A stretch of 64,000 nucleotides of DNA from Daldinia sp. FL1419. Its lineage: Eukaryota > Ascomycota > Sordariomycetes > Xylariales > Hypoxylaceae. The notes under the pieces are model-generated. The model was given only the letters and a program-made list of their open reading frames with translations. It searched no databases and was not told the DNA's origin. Positions 46,616 to 57,125 of this stretch are shown here, piece after piece (within the stretch, counting starts at the first letter, position 1; each line of letters begins with the position of its first letter). The translations under genes and the position numbers were made by a program. The stretch spans positions 186,001 through 250,000 of the forward strand of contig MU623375.1 of the NCBI GenBank assembly GCA_025201765.1, written 5' to 3'.

Positions 46616-47985
46616 CAGGCTTCGATCGTGTACCCCTATTTGAGGTTAGTAGCAAATGTCTTGAGTGTATACTCGAAGATGTGACCAAGCCTGTCGCCTT
46701 AGCATGAATTACATACAAGCATAGAGTCACTATCCTGCAGCTACATAGGGTATGGTATACATATTACGGTGGTTTTCATGGTCAAAAATATCACGCATCT
46801 AGAGTTTGTGACGTTAATAGCAATATACGCCCGATCCAACATAAGATATGGCTAGGTAGAATCAAAATAATCAAAATCGAAGGGGCAAGTCAGGACCGAG
46901 GACAATCCAGGAAAACCTACCCTTTGGCCCCTAAACCACGTCAATACACACCCAGCTAATCGACTAGATCAACATTAGCATTAGCGGAGCTTCAAATTTT
47001 TTTAACTCTTTCGGCACTCAGTATCCTCTTGTATCGAAACCCCCATACTCGTCTATCTTACTCAATGCAGTATTGTCTCAACCGTACATTTGGTATAGTT
47101 CATGTTAAAATGTTAGTTTTCACAGTGGTCAAGGCCTTAAAGCTAACCGTATTACACTGAAACAGTAAACGCCAAGGTGATATAGGAGTTAGTCCTGACA
47201 GTCAAGGATACTAAAGGACAGCGGCTGAGCTCTGGCTTATAACCAGTGGTTGGAACATCCTTCTAAATTAATAAAATATGAGATTTAAGGATGCATGTTA
47301 TCCTACGATATCTCGCATCAAATAAACGCCGTCATCGGGTCAACAAAGGTAATTCCTAACCTAGCTTATGTCTTTGAGGCTTGATATTCCTAACAACCTC
47401 TCAGGCTTAAAACGCCCCATATCGGCAACGTGTAATATAGCTTACCGTGATAGGCTTACGGTCTAGACCTCTTCTCCTAAAGCTAACACGTCTTTAGTCA
47501 GTAGTGTCCGGCTCCAGATTATCTTACCTATAGAACCCGGTTACGCACATATATTTGAGGTCTTGGGAAAACGATATTGAGTATTATTGACTCTTGTGAA
47601 TAGGGTTGTCAATCCGGTAAGTAGAATTCCATGTTGTCAACATTACCTTATGGGTAGGTACCTAAGTAGGTAACTTGACACGCCATACTTTTGAAATCTA
47701 AAGGCGTATCCTTTTATCTACTGCTGCTATCTGCATGAATATTGCATGAAGGGATAATTATCAAGGCGTCATTTACTACGGGGCTGAAACGAGTGTAGAA
47801 ATTCATCTCGAAAGTAATGTGTATTTATTGGATTGTATTGCCTAGACCGTCCACATCATCATGTGGGGATGCGCGAAATAGGGGCGAGAAGGCTCTGGTA
47901 CCTCAATAGAAACAACAAAAAATATTGTTATGCACGATACCGTCTGAATCACTCCAGGCCGAATTCGCTCGATAGTCATATAAGT

Positions 47986-47986
<1 letters not shown>

Positions 47987-48036
<50 letters not shown>
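47987..48036 (-). repeat. 50-base homopolymer T run (A tail on minus strand)
   Basis: Fifty uninterrupted T. Immediately to its left lies ATATAAGTG (47978-47986), and the same nine bases recur at 50461-50469. This pattern would suit a retroposon on the minus strand with its A tail here; see findings. Confidence 0.9.
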
Positions 48037-48038
<2 letters not shown>

Positions 48039-51000
48039 TTCGGAACCTCGGAGTGTTCGGCATACGCTTCTTATTAGTTTCGATATTCACTTGACGATGA
48101 TTGTTCGTCTTTTTAACTATTGTCAAGGTTCTAGTTTGACGCTAAACGATTGCAAATGCTGCGGGAACCGGCGCGCTAGAAATCGAATGCAATCTTGGAT
48201 ATCCAGTCCTGCCAGTTCTAGCTTTAAGCCCGACGCTAATGAGTCTCCGTAAACATATTGGATTAGGAGGTAGTGTGTTAACCAGCTTATTAGGCCTCCT
48301 CGGCAATCGTACGTTGGCGGTCTGGTAAATGGGAGCTTTTGAAATTATCTAGATGGTTGGAAGATATAGTGGCTAGTGGGGAACTCCATGAATGGATCAT
48401 CTTATACGTGGTTATCTCCTTTACGGTGGAAATACGTTAGGTAACCATTTGGGTTGCCAACCGCATGCGATGGCTTCGTAGCATTGCCGATATAATTATT
48501 TCGAATCGTGCTGTGATTACTTACACTAGATTGGGTGATCGTCAGGGACGTTGTTGGCGGTCAGTAGAGTTATAGATGCAAGTTCTCTATGTTCCTACGC
48601 ATCACTACTCGGGTTAATCTTGGAGGCGCGACAGGGCTGAAGGCCTGCAAGTATCAACTTAAGGTTCACTTCTACGTTTGTATCATGCAGTGTTTATTGA
48701 CGTATGTGCCATCTATCGACGCTAGGAATAGGCCATATCTTTCGGCCAATTGGGACAGCCAATTCGAGCTGAGAACCATACTCCCGGGACGATAAGGTTG
48801 AGGCGAGTGATACAATGTGAATGCATCAGAGCGGAACTGACTAGGTTAGAATATTGGACCTATCAATCGGCCATGGGTGACGGATGAGGCAAATGAAATT
48901 CGAGGGTAAAACAAAATCGAGATAGACATGAGATCCTTGGCAAAAGCCCTGTACACTTATGCCGGACTGGGGCTAACTATGTTCAAGAAAGTTGAGGATA
49001 TCGATATCAGCGATATCTGTGATGATGGATGGATCTACAAAGATCTACGCGAAGATATGTACCCTTATGCCTTATCTATAATATGATCGATAACATTGTT
49101 GATAGCATCAAGGAGTTTCTGACGTTTAACTTTTAAGATCTGGCTCTTGAGGTGGGTTACGCAAAAAATTTATCAGCCGTCGGTAAATCGCGTGTCATGC
49201 CAGGGATAACCAAGTTCAAAGCCACGATGCGATAAGCCTCGTCGATTTTACTCGGGCACCGGAGGTAAGGGGCGATGATTTCGAATCATAGATCCACGAT
49301 CTCAAGCTTTGTTGTAAGACAGGTATCAAATTTTGATAATTGATAAAGCCGCATTCTACATTATGCGTATGTGCACCTAGGTAGTTGAAAAATAACTACG
49401 ATATGTAAATCGGATGAGACCCAATGGTTTGCGGCTCTGACTTCATAGACCGAACTTCGAAGAAGGCAGTCCGTATCCATGTCATGTATCACGTACATAT
49501 GCGGCAAAATGATGTGAGCGCAAGAGTTGCATTTTGCCAACGTTAGAGATGCCGCCTCATTGGGTGAGATTCGACTTTTGATTGGCCCGTTTCTACATTT
49601 TGTACAACCCGCTTATCTACGCGCAAATGAATTTATATGGTTTACAGGCGTACCTATGATAATAGGGCCGAGAGGACTTGCAGACCATCCAACCTCCTCC
49701 AACAGTGAGCTGCCTCCGTGACTGTCAGTAATGTACCTACCTAGGTACCTACCTAAATCAGGCGATTGTAGATACGTGGTAGTCGACCTCGTGAAGTATT
49801 TGTTAATAGATGCTTACAATGGCATGCTAAAGGCATTAAATAGGTAGGTACCTGTATGTACGTACCTGAGGTGCTGGCCTGTCGTACCTAGGTATCCAGG
49901 TTGCTTGTCTAGTGTACCAAAAACTCGAGTAATCTTATCGTTGGAGTCTGGGGAATTAATTTATTTCTGCTATCGGTATCATGTCATACTTACCGTTCTA
50001 TGTAGGTATGTACCTACATAGTAGTTACCTCCCGCATGTTCCACGCTAAGAGCCGAGGTTGGACGGCGGTTAGGAACGATTGCGGAATATTATGTACGTA
50101 CTTAAATCGATATGCGATAGGTACTAACCTACGTGTATGGGGTAAGCTATTAATATTGTACACTCCTAACTCTAAGTGAGTTTGCGTCTTTTGGTATTGG
50201 CGACCTCCCTGGTCTACATGTATGGTATGTGTAGTAGTTAGGTATTTCATCATATGACGATTCAGTTTCTATCTCGATCGGATATCACTGAATCGACATC
50301 CTGCGCTCAGGGAATGACCACGCGACCTCGACCGCAGAAATTGCTCTAAGGGGAAGGATGATATAAAAGATCCATAGTAAAATCCGGAGACGCATACCTA
50401 AAATGTCGTAGCTCGGACTTTAAGATTTCGGTGCAAACCGTCACTCGTAGAGATACTTGTATATAAGTGGAGTAGAGCATATGTCTCGGAGTACATGTAC
50501 AGATCTGGATCTAGCACTCTTACCCAGGTTTACCTGAGCGGGCATGCACTACGATAAGTACATAGTACCTACTATCCTGGAGGCACATCTAATGCTGATT
50601 CATGGAAGCGTGGCGAAAAAAAAAGAAGAAAAAAAAAGAAAAAAAAAAAAAAGGAATGCTCATAACAAACAAACCAATCCAAAATTCGGAATTTTGCCGA
50701 AAGCAAGATTGCACATAGAAGTATGCGAGCCTCACCCGGCTGGGCAGAAGCTTATGCATCGACGGAAAGACGCCCCGTTCAGCTTGGCTTGAAAGCTTGA
50801 TCGAAATCGAAAGCTGATGGCGTCTTGGTGTTTTTTATTTTCAACAAATAGCGTATCGCGGCTTTCGAATGCTTCGGTTCAGCTTCCATGCAGTCTTCAT
50901 GCAGTCTTCATGCAGTATCCCATGCCATACTATCCTTGCCAAGCTCTCTCCAATTGAAGCTTTTGGACCCTTCGCCAAACCTGCCTGTCCGCGCAGCTCA

Positions 51001-51294
51001 ATCAAGCTCGTGCATTAGGTACCACCCCCAAGGTAAGGTAAGATGTAATCGTCTTGTTAATGTCCGCGAGGCGATTGGGTGTTGGGTGTTGGATACTAAT
51101 AAGACGGCGATACAACGTAGCAGTCCCCTAGCAAGTCCCTAGGGGTTGGTTGCAGACAATCACCTTCCCGTTCCGGCAGAGAGATATCCTAGAATTACGA
51201 GGGTGCCCTAGGTGTTCCCCCAGCCGTGCTTCAACGGATGTAACTCGGTGATATACGCTAGCTCGCTAGACCCAATCTGACTTCTTTCACGACT
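48037..51294. other. Gene-poor spacer, right half of the desert
   Basis: No complete gene. It includes a 52-codon plus frame at 48928-49086 with protein-like text, CCTAGGTACC clusters at about 49735-49900, an A-rich tract at about 50617-50652, and an 11-bp triple repeat (CATGCAGTCTT) at about 50887-50919. Confidence 0.4.
48928..49086 (+). other. Short open frame, 52 codons, possibly a gene relic
   Basis: Begins MRSLAKALYTYAGLGLTMF and continues DISDICDDGWIYKDLREDMY to TGA. Protein-like acidic/aromatic composition, not recognised. Downstream frames are broken, which suggests a relic if anything. Confidence 0.2.
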
Positions 51295-51759
51295 TAGGGA
51301 TGCGATTTTTATTATACGCTTAGCGTATAATAACGTATAATAGGTTATAATAACGCATAATAGGATGATTATGCGCATAACGGATCAATACCCCCCCGAT
51401 TATCCGGCGTACTAGTACTAAAACGGGTAAGCCCTAGTATTGAAGCATCGCACTTGAGGCTTTTTTACGATTTGACAATTTGAAGAAATTGACTTAATTT
51501 AATTAAAGCTCGATTGGCTCGATTGGCTCGAATTGGCTATGCGTTTCAGTATCTCTGGGAGGCATTTGGGGCTGAATTGCAATTGATTTACACCATAATA
51601 GGTGTTGCTCGAGTTGCTCTAAATTATGTGTTTGAGGCTAAAAAAATTTTATATATTGATTACTTAATAACTGCATTATTATACGTATTATGCGCATAAT
51701 ACGCATTATACGTATTATATCGCATAATCGATCTATTATGCGCATAATGGGCATCCCTA
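51295..51759. mobile_element. hAT-type MITE, 465 bp, with 8-bp target duplication
   Basis: Terminal inverted repeats TAGGGATGC (51295-51303) and GCATCCCTA (51751-51759) are perfect over 9 bp. They are flanked by the identical direct repeat TCACGACT at 51287-51294 and 51760-51767. An 8-bp duplication with a TAGGG-type end is characteristic of the hAT superfamily. The interior has no transposase. It is filled near both ends with palindromes such as ATTATGCGCATAAT and TTATACGC..GCGTATAA, like subterminal transposase-binding motifs. So it is a non-autonomous element. The perfect duplication suggests a relatively recent insertion. Confidence 0.9.
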
Positions 51760-51767
51760 TCACGACT

Positions 51768-52359
51768 CGGCCGGGTTCTCGAGGGCTTTTTTATTCTCTC
51801 TGGAGACCTAACCTCTGAAAGATACCGGGACAGGGGTTAATACAAACGTACCATATCGCTGGACCCGCATGAGTGGCACGAAGATAACGACTCTGCCCGT
51901 TCTGACTGGTTGCCATACCATGCCCGAGACCAAAAGTAGAGATACGGAAAGTCCGATTACATGGTCTGGTCCGTCGCTAATGAGAGAGTAGCTAGAAAGT
52001 AGTTCCAAGGACCCGTCAAGATCCTCTCGTTTTTCGTCTTTCGTCTTTCGCCCCTCGAGCCTCGCCGCACGCCGAGAACCATCTATAGCATGGTTGCTGC
52101 TTGATACGAGGGCTCACCTAGAGACCCCAATTCAGTAGGTTAAGATACGGCAGTATTTATCCGTGTCAGAAACCCCATACATGCCTAGTACGCATCCAGT
52201 ACATGCGTACATAGCTTCCCATAGTGCGGGCCATCCTGGACTTTTTTAGCATAAATCCCACGGCCCCCTTCGCTGCCACCCTCTTTGGATCGATTCTTGC
52301 TTTCTCTCTACCGCATCCACCTGCGCAACTGTGAAGTCATCTAGAGATAGGGATTAGCG
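51768..52359. other. Promoter region of the PTR2-type transporter gene
   Basis: About 0.6 kb of normal-composition DNA between the MITE and the start codon at 52360. It has a CT-rich stretch at about 52025-52070 and no coding motif. Confidence 0.4.
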
Positions 52360-54363
52360 ATGGGTATGTACAAACACCAAGAGACCTGACGGCGTCGTAC
52401 TTTTGGACTTCTGGAACGCCCGCTGACATACCGTAGGTAACGTAGCGGACCCTGTCGAGCGTGCTTCGGGCACTAGCTCGCCTATTGACGAGGAGAAGAT
52501 GTCAAAGACGCTTCCTGGCGATGCTCACAACGCATACCTCGACCCCTCCATAATGGAGGCGGATTACGAGGGCAAGCCAACAGAGGAGGAGCTGAAAACT
52601 CTACGCCGAGTCCCCGGTAGCCTGCCTGTAGTCGCCTACCTAATCTGCATAGTCGAGTTCTGCGAACGAGCTTCCTACTACGGTATTCAGCCTTTAATTA
52701 GTAACTACGTTAACCGACCCTTGCCGGAAAACGGAAACGGATACGGAGCGCCTCCGCCGGGAACCCAGCAGACGGCCGGCGCTTTGGGACTCGGAACCGT
52801 CACGGCCAATGCCGTCACCCAGTCCTTCAGCATGTTAGCGTACGCGCTTCCCATGTTGTTCGGGTGGCTCGCCGATGCGAAGACGGGTCGTTTCAGCCTC
52901 ATCTGCTGGGGTGTCGCCGTTTTCGGTGTTGCCCACGTGTTGATGGTTGCTGCGGGTGCCAAAGACCTATTAGCGGCCGGCACGGCAAAGGTTCCTTACT
53001 TTTTATCCGTGTACATTTTATCAATTGGTGCTGGTGAGTTTTTTGGTTTATGCCTTATTGGTGTAGATTATCCGAGACTAATCTGACTTCCATAGCCATG
53101 TTCAAGCCTAATGTCTCCCCTCTCCTGCTCGATCAGATGACTACGACTGTTCCGAAGGTCATGACGCTTTCTTCTGGCGAACGCGTTATCCAAGACCCCG
53201 AGTCAACTACGGAACGAGTTATGCTTTGGTTTTACCTTTTGATTAACATTGGCGGTTTCATGGGAGTCGCCACATCTTATTCGGAGAAGTACGTGGGATG
53301 GTGGCTTGCGTTCCTCATTCCCCTTCTGCTCTACCTTCCCCTTCCGGTCCTACTCTGGTTCCTTTACAAGCGATTGATCCTCCACCCTCCTGGAGGAAGC
53401 GATCTTGGCAACGTTTTCAGAGTTCTCGGTATCTGCTTCCGCCGAGGCGGTTTCAGGAAGCTTGGCCGCCACGGCTTTTGGGACCTGGCTAAGCCATCGA
53501 ACATCGAAGCCGCGGGCCTCAACTACAAGACCTTTTGGAACGACGACTTTGTTGACGACGTGCGACGAACGTTCCAAGCCACTGGTATCTTTTGCTTCTT
53601 CCCAATCCAATACATTAACGACAATGGTCTTGGTGCCGCTGCTAGTTTCCTGTCGACTATGTTGACTACTAACGGTGTTCCTAACGACGTTATCAACAAT
53701 TTCAACTCTCTGAGTATCATTGCCATGGCGCCGGTTTTGAACTACGGTCTATATCCCCTCTTGCGAAAGATGAACCTCCACTACGGTCCCGTTGCCCGTA
53801 TCACCACCGGTTTGGCGATGTCGTCGCTCGGCGGTGCCGGCTACGCCATATTAAACTACTACGCTTACCAGCAGTCTCCCTGCGGCGAGTACGGTTCTAG
53901 CAACTGTCTCGACGGTACTGGTGTGGCTCCTATTAGCATTTGGTGGATGGCCATCCCGTTTGCCGTCGGTGGTATCTCCGAGTTGTTCGTCAACGTGCCC
54001 GCATACGGTATCGCGTATTCGCGCGCACCTGTCAATATGCGTGGTCTAGTATCCGCCATCAACTTGTTCAATACGGCCATTGCGTATGCTATCGGCCTGG
54101 CCTGCTCTTCCGTCATTACGGACCCGTACCTGACCTGGGATTTCGGCGGTCCGGCCATCGCCGGTGGTGTTCTTACGATCGTGTTTTACTTTACATTCCG
54201 ACACATCGACAAGGAGGAATACGTTTTAAGCCAGAACAGGGATTACCACCTAAAGCTCGAGGGCACCGTCAATGTCGTCGGCGAGAACGAGCTTAACAAG
54301 TCGGCCAATCGCCCAGCGCCTATTGCTGACAATGAGGAAATGATGATTTCCCAAAAACAATAA
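52360..54363 (+). CDS. PTR2: PTR2-type proton-coupled di/tripeptide transporter
   Basis: POT/PTR family member of the major facilitator superfamily; plasma-membrane uptake of di- and tripeptides with protons. Three exons fit: 52360-52363 (only ATGG), 52437-53033 and 53096-54363. The first intron is GTATGT..CTGACATACCGTAG, the second GTGAGT..CATAG. The product is 622 aa, normal for fungal PTR2. The tiny first exon joins to give MGNVADPVERASGTSSPIDE ahead of the in-frame ATG at 52499; a start at 52499 would drop 22 residues. Family marks: ICIVEFCERASYYGIQ (the ExxER motif), AYALPMLFGWLADAKTGR, the post-intron FKPNVSPLLLDQ, and NLFNTAIAYAIGLACSSV. It has about 12 hydrophobic helices and a polar C-terminal tail ending MMISQKQ. 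Confidence 0.93.
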
Positions 54364-54937
54364 GTGTTTTTGCTGTGTCGTTATTTCTGTTTATTATAAA
54401 GTGCACCCTGTAAATGTATTATGAGTTATTGGTGGCGATGCAAGGTCGGCGGATGCCGCTGAAAAGGAAGCATAATGGCTATGTCTCGGCGTCTGTATCA
54501 ATTTTTGGCACTGCTCCTGACTGAGAGCATAGTTAGATGTCCTTATGATACTGGAATATAATATCTTTGATGCCACATTTATGAGGATTTATTGCTACGT
54601 GTCGTCTGTATGATATGTAGATCAGTATCCAACGCTTCACATAACGTGCTGATAACCATCCTGAAACGATTCGCCATCCCGGTCTATTTAGGTGCTGTCA
54701 TCCATTCGCTTGCTCAGTAACGAATCATGGCTTGTAGGCTGCATCGGATTCTGGACAACCCTGGTGAACTGGCAACAATTGCCTGGTCTGGAATAGAGGA
54801 TACACGCCGCCTTCAACTCGCAACGAGAATGTGATGCCATTAGGCTTGAGTAAACAGAATATTGAAAATATTTTACACAGTTGGGTACCGAATCAAACCT
54901 CACACTATCCTTGTCAGTTTATATAATGTGTCCCTAA
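54364..54937. other. Convergent 3' regions of PTR2 and RNase genes
   Basis: Contains both terminators; no gene is seen. Confidence 0.45.
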
Positions 54938-55470
54938 TCAAGTGCATTCCACGAAATTGTTACCGCTTGCACCTGTGTGCGTAATAGCACCCTGGTAATT
55001 GCCAGCTTCGTTAAAAACGACACGGTCTGCACCGGGACTGCCCCCATCGTAAGGTTCGAAGCTGCTCAGGATAGGGAATTCGTAGTAGGGAGCCTGTCCG
55101 GGGAAGTCGAAGCCTTCACGGTTATTATACTGGTGCGGGTAATCATTTGAACCTATGTTTAATGAAATAAGATACTGGGGAGTCTAATAGATGAGTGCTC
55201 AACCTACCAACGGTCTGGCCGGATTGGTGTAGGGAATATCCCTGCTTTACGGCTTCATCAATATCTTCTTGCCAATAGCAAATATTGCCGCACGTTGCTA
55301 CGCAAGTTTGATCTTGCCTCGTGGCAACCTTCTCTACTGCAAGGGCCGATACGTTTACAATAGCCAAGAGAATGGTAGGGATGAACTAAGAGAGAATGCG
55401 CATGAGTGATCCAGCCTAATGCGACACGCGAGGTAATTCATCACGGAAAACATACCTTTGGGCCTAACAT
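54938..55470 (-). CDS. Secreted RNase T1/N1-type guanyl-specific ribonuclease
   Basis: A small extracellular ribonuclease, expected to cut after G in single-stranded RNA. Three exons: 55470-55456 (15 nt), 55385-55208 and 55152-54938. Introns 55455-55386 (GTATGT..CTTAG) and 55207-55153 (GTAGGT..CATAG). The product is 135 aa. The join gives MLGPK-FIPTILLAIVNVSALA, a good signal peptide. Catalytic set of the family: His in YPHQYNN, Glu in YYEFPIL, Arg in GADRVVF and His in AITHTGASGNN are all present. EGFDFPGQAPYYEFPI and DGGSPGADRV are also typical. Cys residues TCVATCGNICYW and the terminal FVECT fit family disulfides. The gene looks intact. It probably has a scavenging or competitive role outside the cell. 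Confidence 0.92.
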
Positions 55471-55557
55471 GATGGGTAACGACAGCGTATATATTGAACG
55501 GTTGCGAGGCGATGATAACAGCAGCTAGAGACATCTTGATGGGGGCATTTCACATAC

Positions 55558-55565
55558 TATTTATA
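55558..55565 (-). promoter_or_regulatory. TATA box candidate for the RNase gene
   Basis: TATAAATA on the minus strand, about 90 bases upstream of the proposed start codon at 55470. Well placed for a core promoter; not tested. Confidence 0.5.
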
Positions 55566-57125
55566 ACAGAATCCAACCAATACACATGAGCCCAGGTTAG
55601 CGCGCGAACACCCAATCTGAGACCCTTGATGAGACAAATGGGTCGAACCACCAGATAGGAGTCCATGTGAGATCTTCATGCAAGACTTCGGTATTACTTG
55701 CTCTGGGCAACATTAGACAAGATCATTTAGTAGGTATCGATAGAAAATGGGTTGCGTAACGCAGATCCAAACACATCGTGACAGGGGCACATAGTTGCCT
55801 TCCCTTTTCGGATCTCACACCCTAGATGAACATAGATATATGCTATCTGCACCTGCACCAGCACCAGTACCACCCGAGGGCCTATCTTGCTTGGCTTATT
55901 CTCTACGAAGCAGATGTCGCCGTCGGAGGTGAAAGACTCGCGGTATATAAAGGGGCAACCCGGACCATAGGTAGTCGCGCCGGAGCGGCACGACGACGCG
56001 TATAGCAATGTGATTGGATGGACGGCTCAGCTCACTGGGCGGCAGATCGGCAATGCTGCACGGGCATCACCTGCCTATCAGCGCAAGATCTGCTACCTAG
56101 ATTTTGTCAAGTTGTATGGACCGCAGCTTGCCTAGGTAGACAAGTACCTACCTCTAAAATAAACAGGCTTCGATCTCAGCTTGAAGAAGCTTTCAATTAG
56201 CGTATCTTATATTTGTGGGAATCGACACCATATATCTGGGGATATTCGAGCCCGTTCCATCCCGTCGAGGGGAGGGTTAATGGTTAATGTTAGTGATATG
56301 ACTTGTTCTCGTAGTCACATCAGGAATTATACATAGCTTCCTTTTCGTTTACCTACCCCCATTACTTTACCAACGGAAACCACATGGCGAGTTTCAAGAG
56401 CCTCATGATCTCATTTTGCTAGACGATTCCCGGGAATGAAAGTTATCACTGACCCTGATTTATCTTTCTGTGAAATTTTTGGTATTCCGTTAGAGTATCA
56501 AGTTAGAATTACCTAGTTATAAGTTGGAGGATGACGCGGGAAGCATATTCGTCTGTTGTCAGTTAAATCGCGCCGTTATAGACGTTGGCAAGGCCAAATA
56601 TTTTTATTCCGAACGATACTACTTTGACGGATTTCAACTATCTTCAGAGATCGATAAGATGTAAGCTGGGGGGCGTCCGTATACGAATGTTGGTCGTAAA
56701 TCGGTCGGAAAGTCCATGCGACAAATTAAACGGCATTATAAAAGAGACTTAGCAATTTCTTGAGTTAAGAATTTCAGGCAGGGAGAAATCAACGGACCGC
56801 TATGACTCGAGCGAGATCGTCAGGGATTACCGTATTCTGGCTTTCGAGATGCTTGACGAAAGGTAAAGATCTTCCCCGCAGTTCTATTCAGACGGAGACG
56901 GACCGGGTCCGAACCCCTGACCACATGGTCCAAGGCAACGAATAATAAGGGTAAGCGGATTCGGCCCGTGCTGGTAATTCCCGTAAGCCGGCATGGCTTT
57001 ATAAAATTCTTACGCTTGATGTCCAATGTTGTCATCTCATAAGCCTAACAATCGCATTCTAGAGTGCTTGACTTGCCTTCGAGAATAGCTACCATATACT
57101 TTGTCGCGAAAGACTCACGTTGGCG
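55566..57125. other. Divergent intergenic region between RNase and GMC genes
   Basis: About 1.6 kb shared upstream DNA between divergently transcribed secreted-enzyme genes. A TATAAAAG word lies near 56737. The frames at 55727-56008 and 56820-57035 have no motif. Confidence 0.4.

Larger units (their letters stand above)
43735..47986. other. Gene-poor spacer, left half of an 8.6-kb desert
   Basis: No supportable complete gene. The first 0.4 kb is likely leader of the coiled-coil gene. Weak minus-strand protein-like pieces occur at 44971-45193 and 46331-46615. Confidence 0.4.

Noticed and set aside
47833..48252. 139-codon plus frame with a long Phe run (and Lys run on the other strand)
   Set aside because: Created by the 50-T homopolymer; the flanks show no protein character.
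55386..55403. Nonsense mutation in the RNase signal peptide
   Set aside because: The TAG is the end of an intron (CTTAG acceptor), and a 15-nt upstream exon with a GTATGT donor restores the frame.
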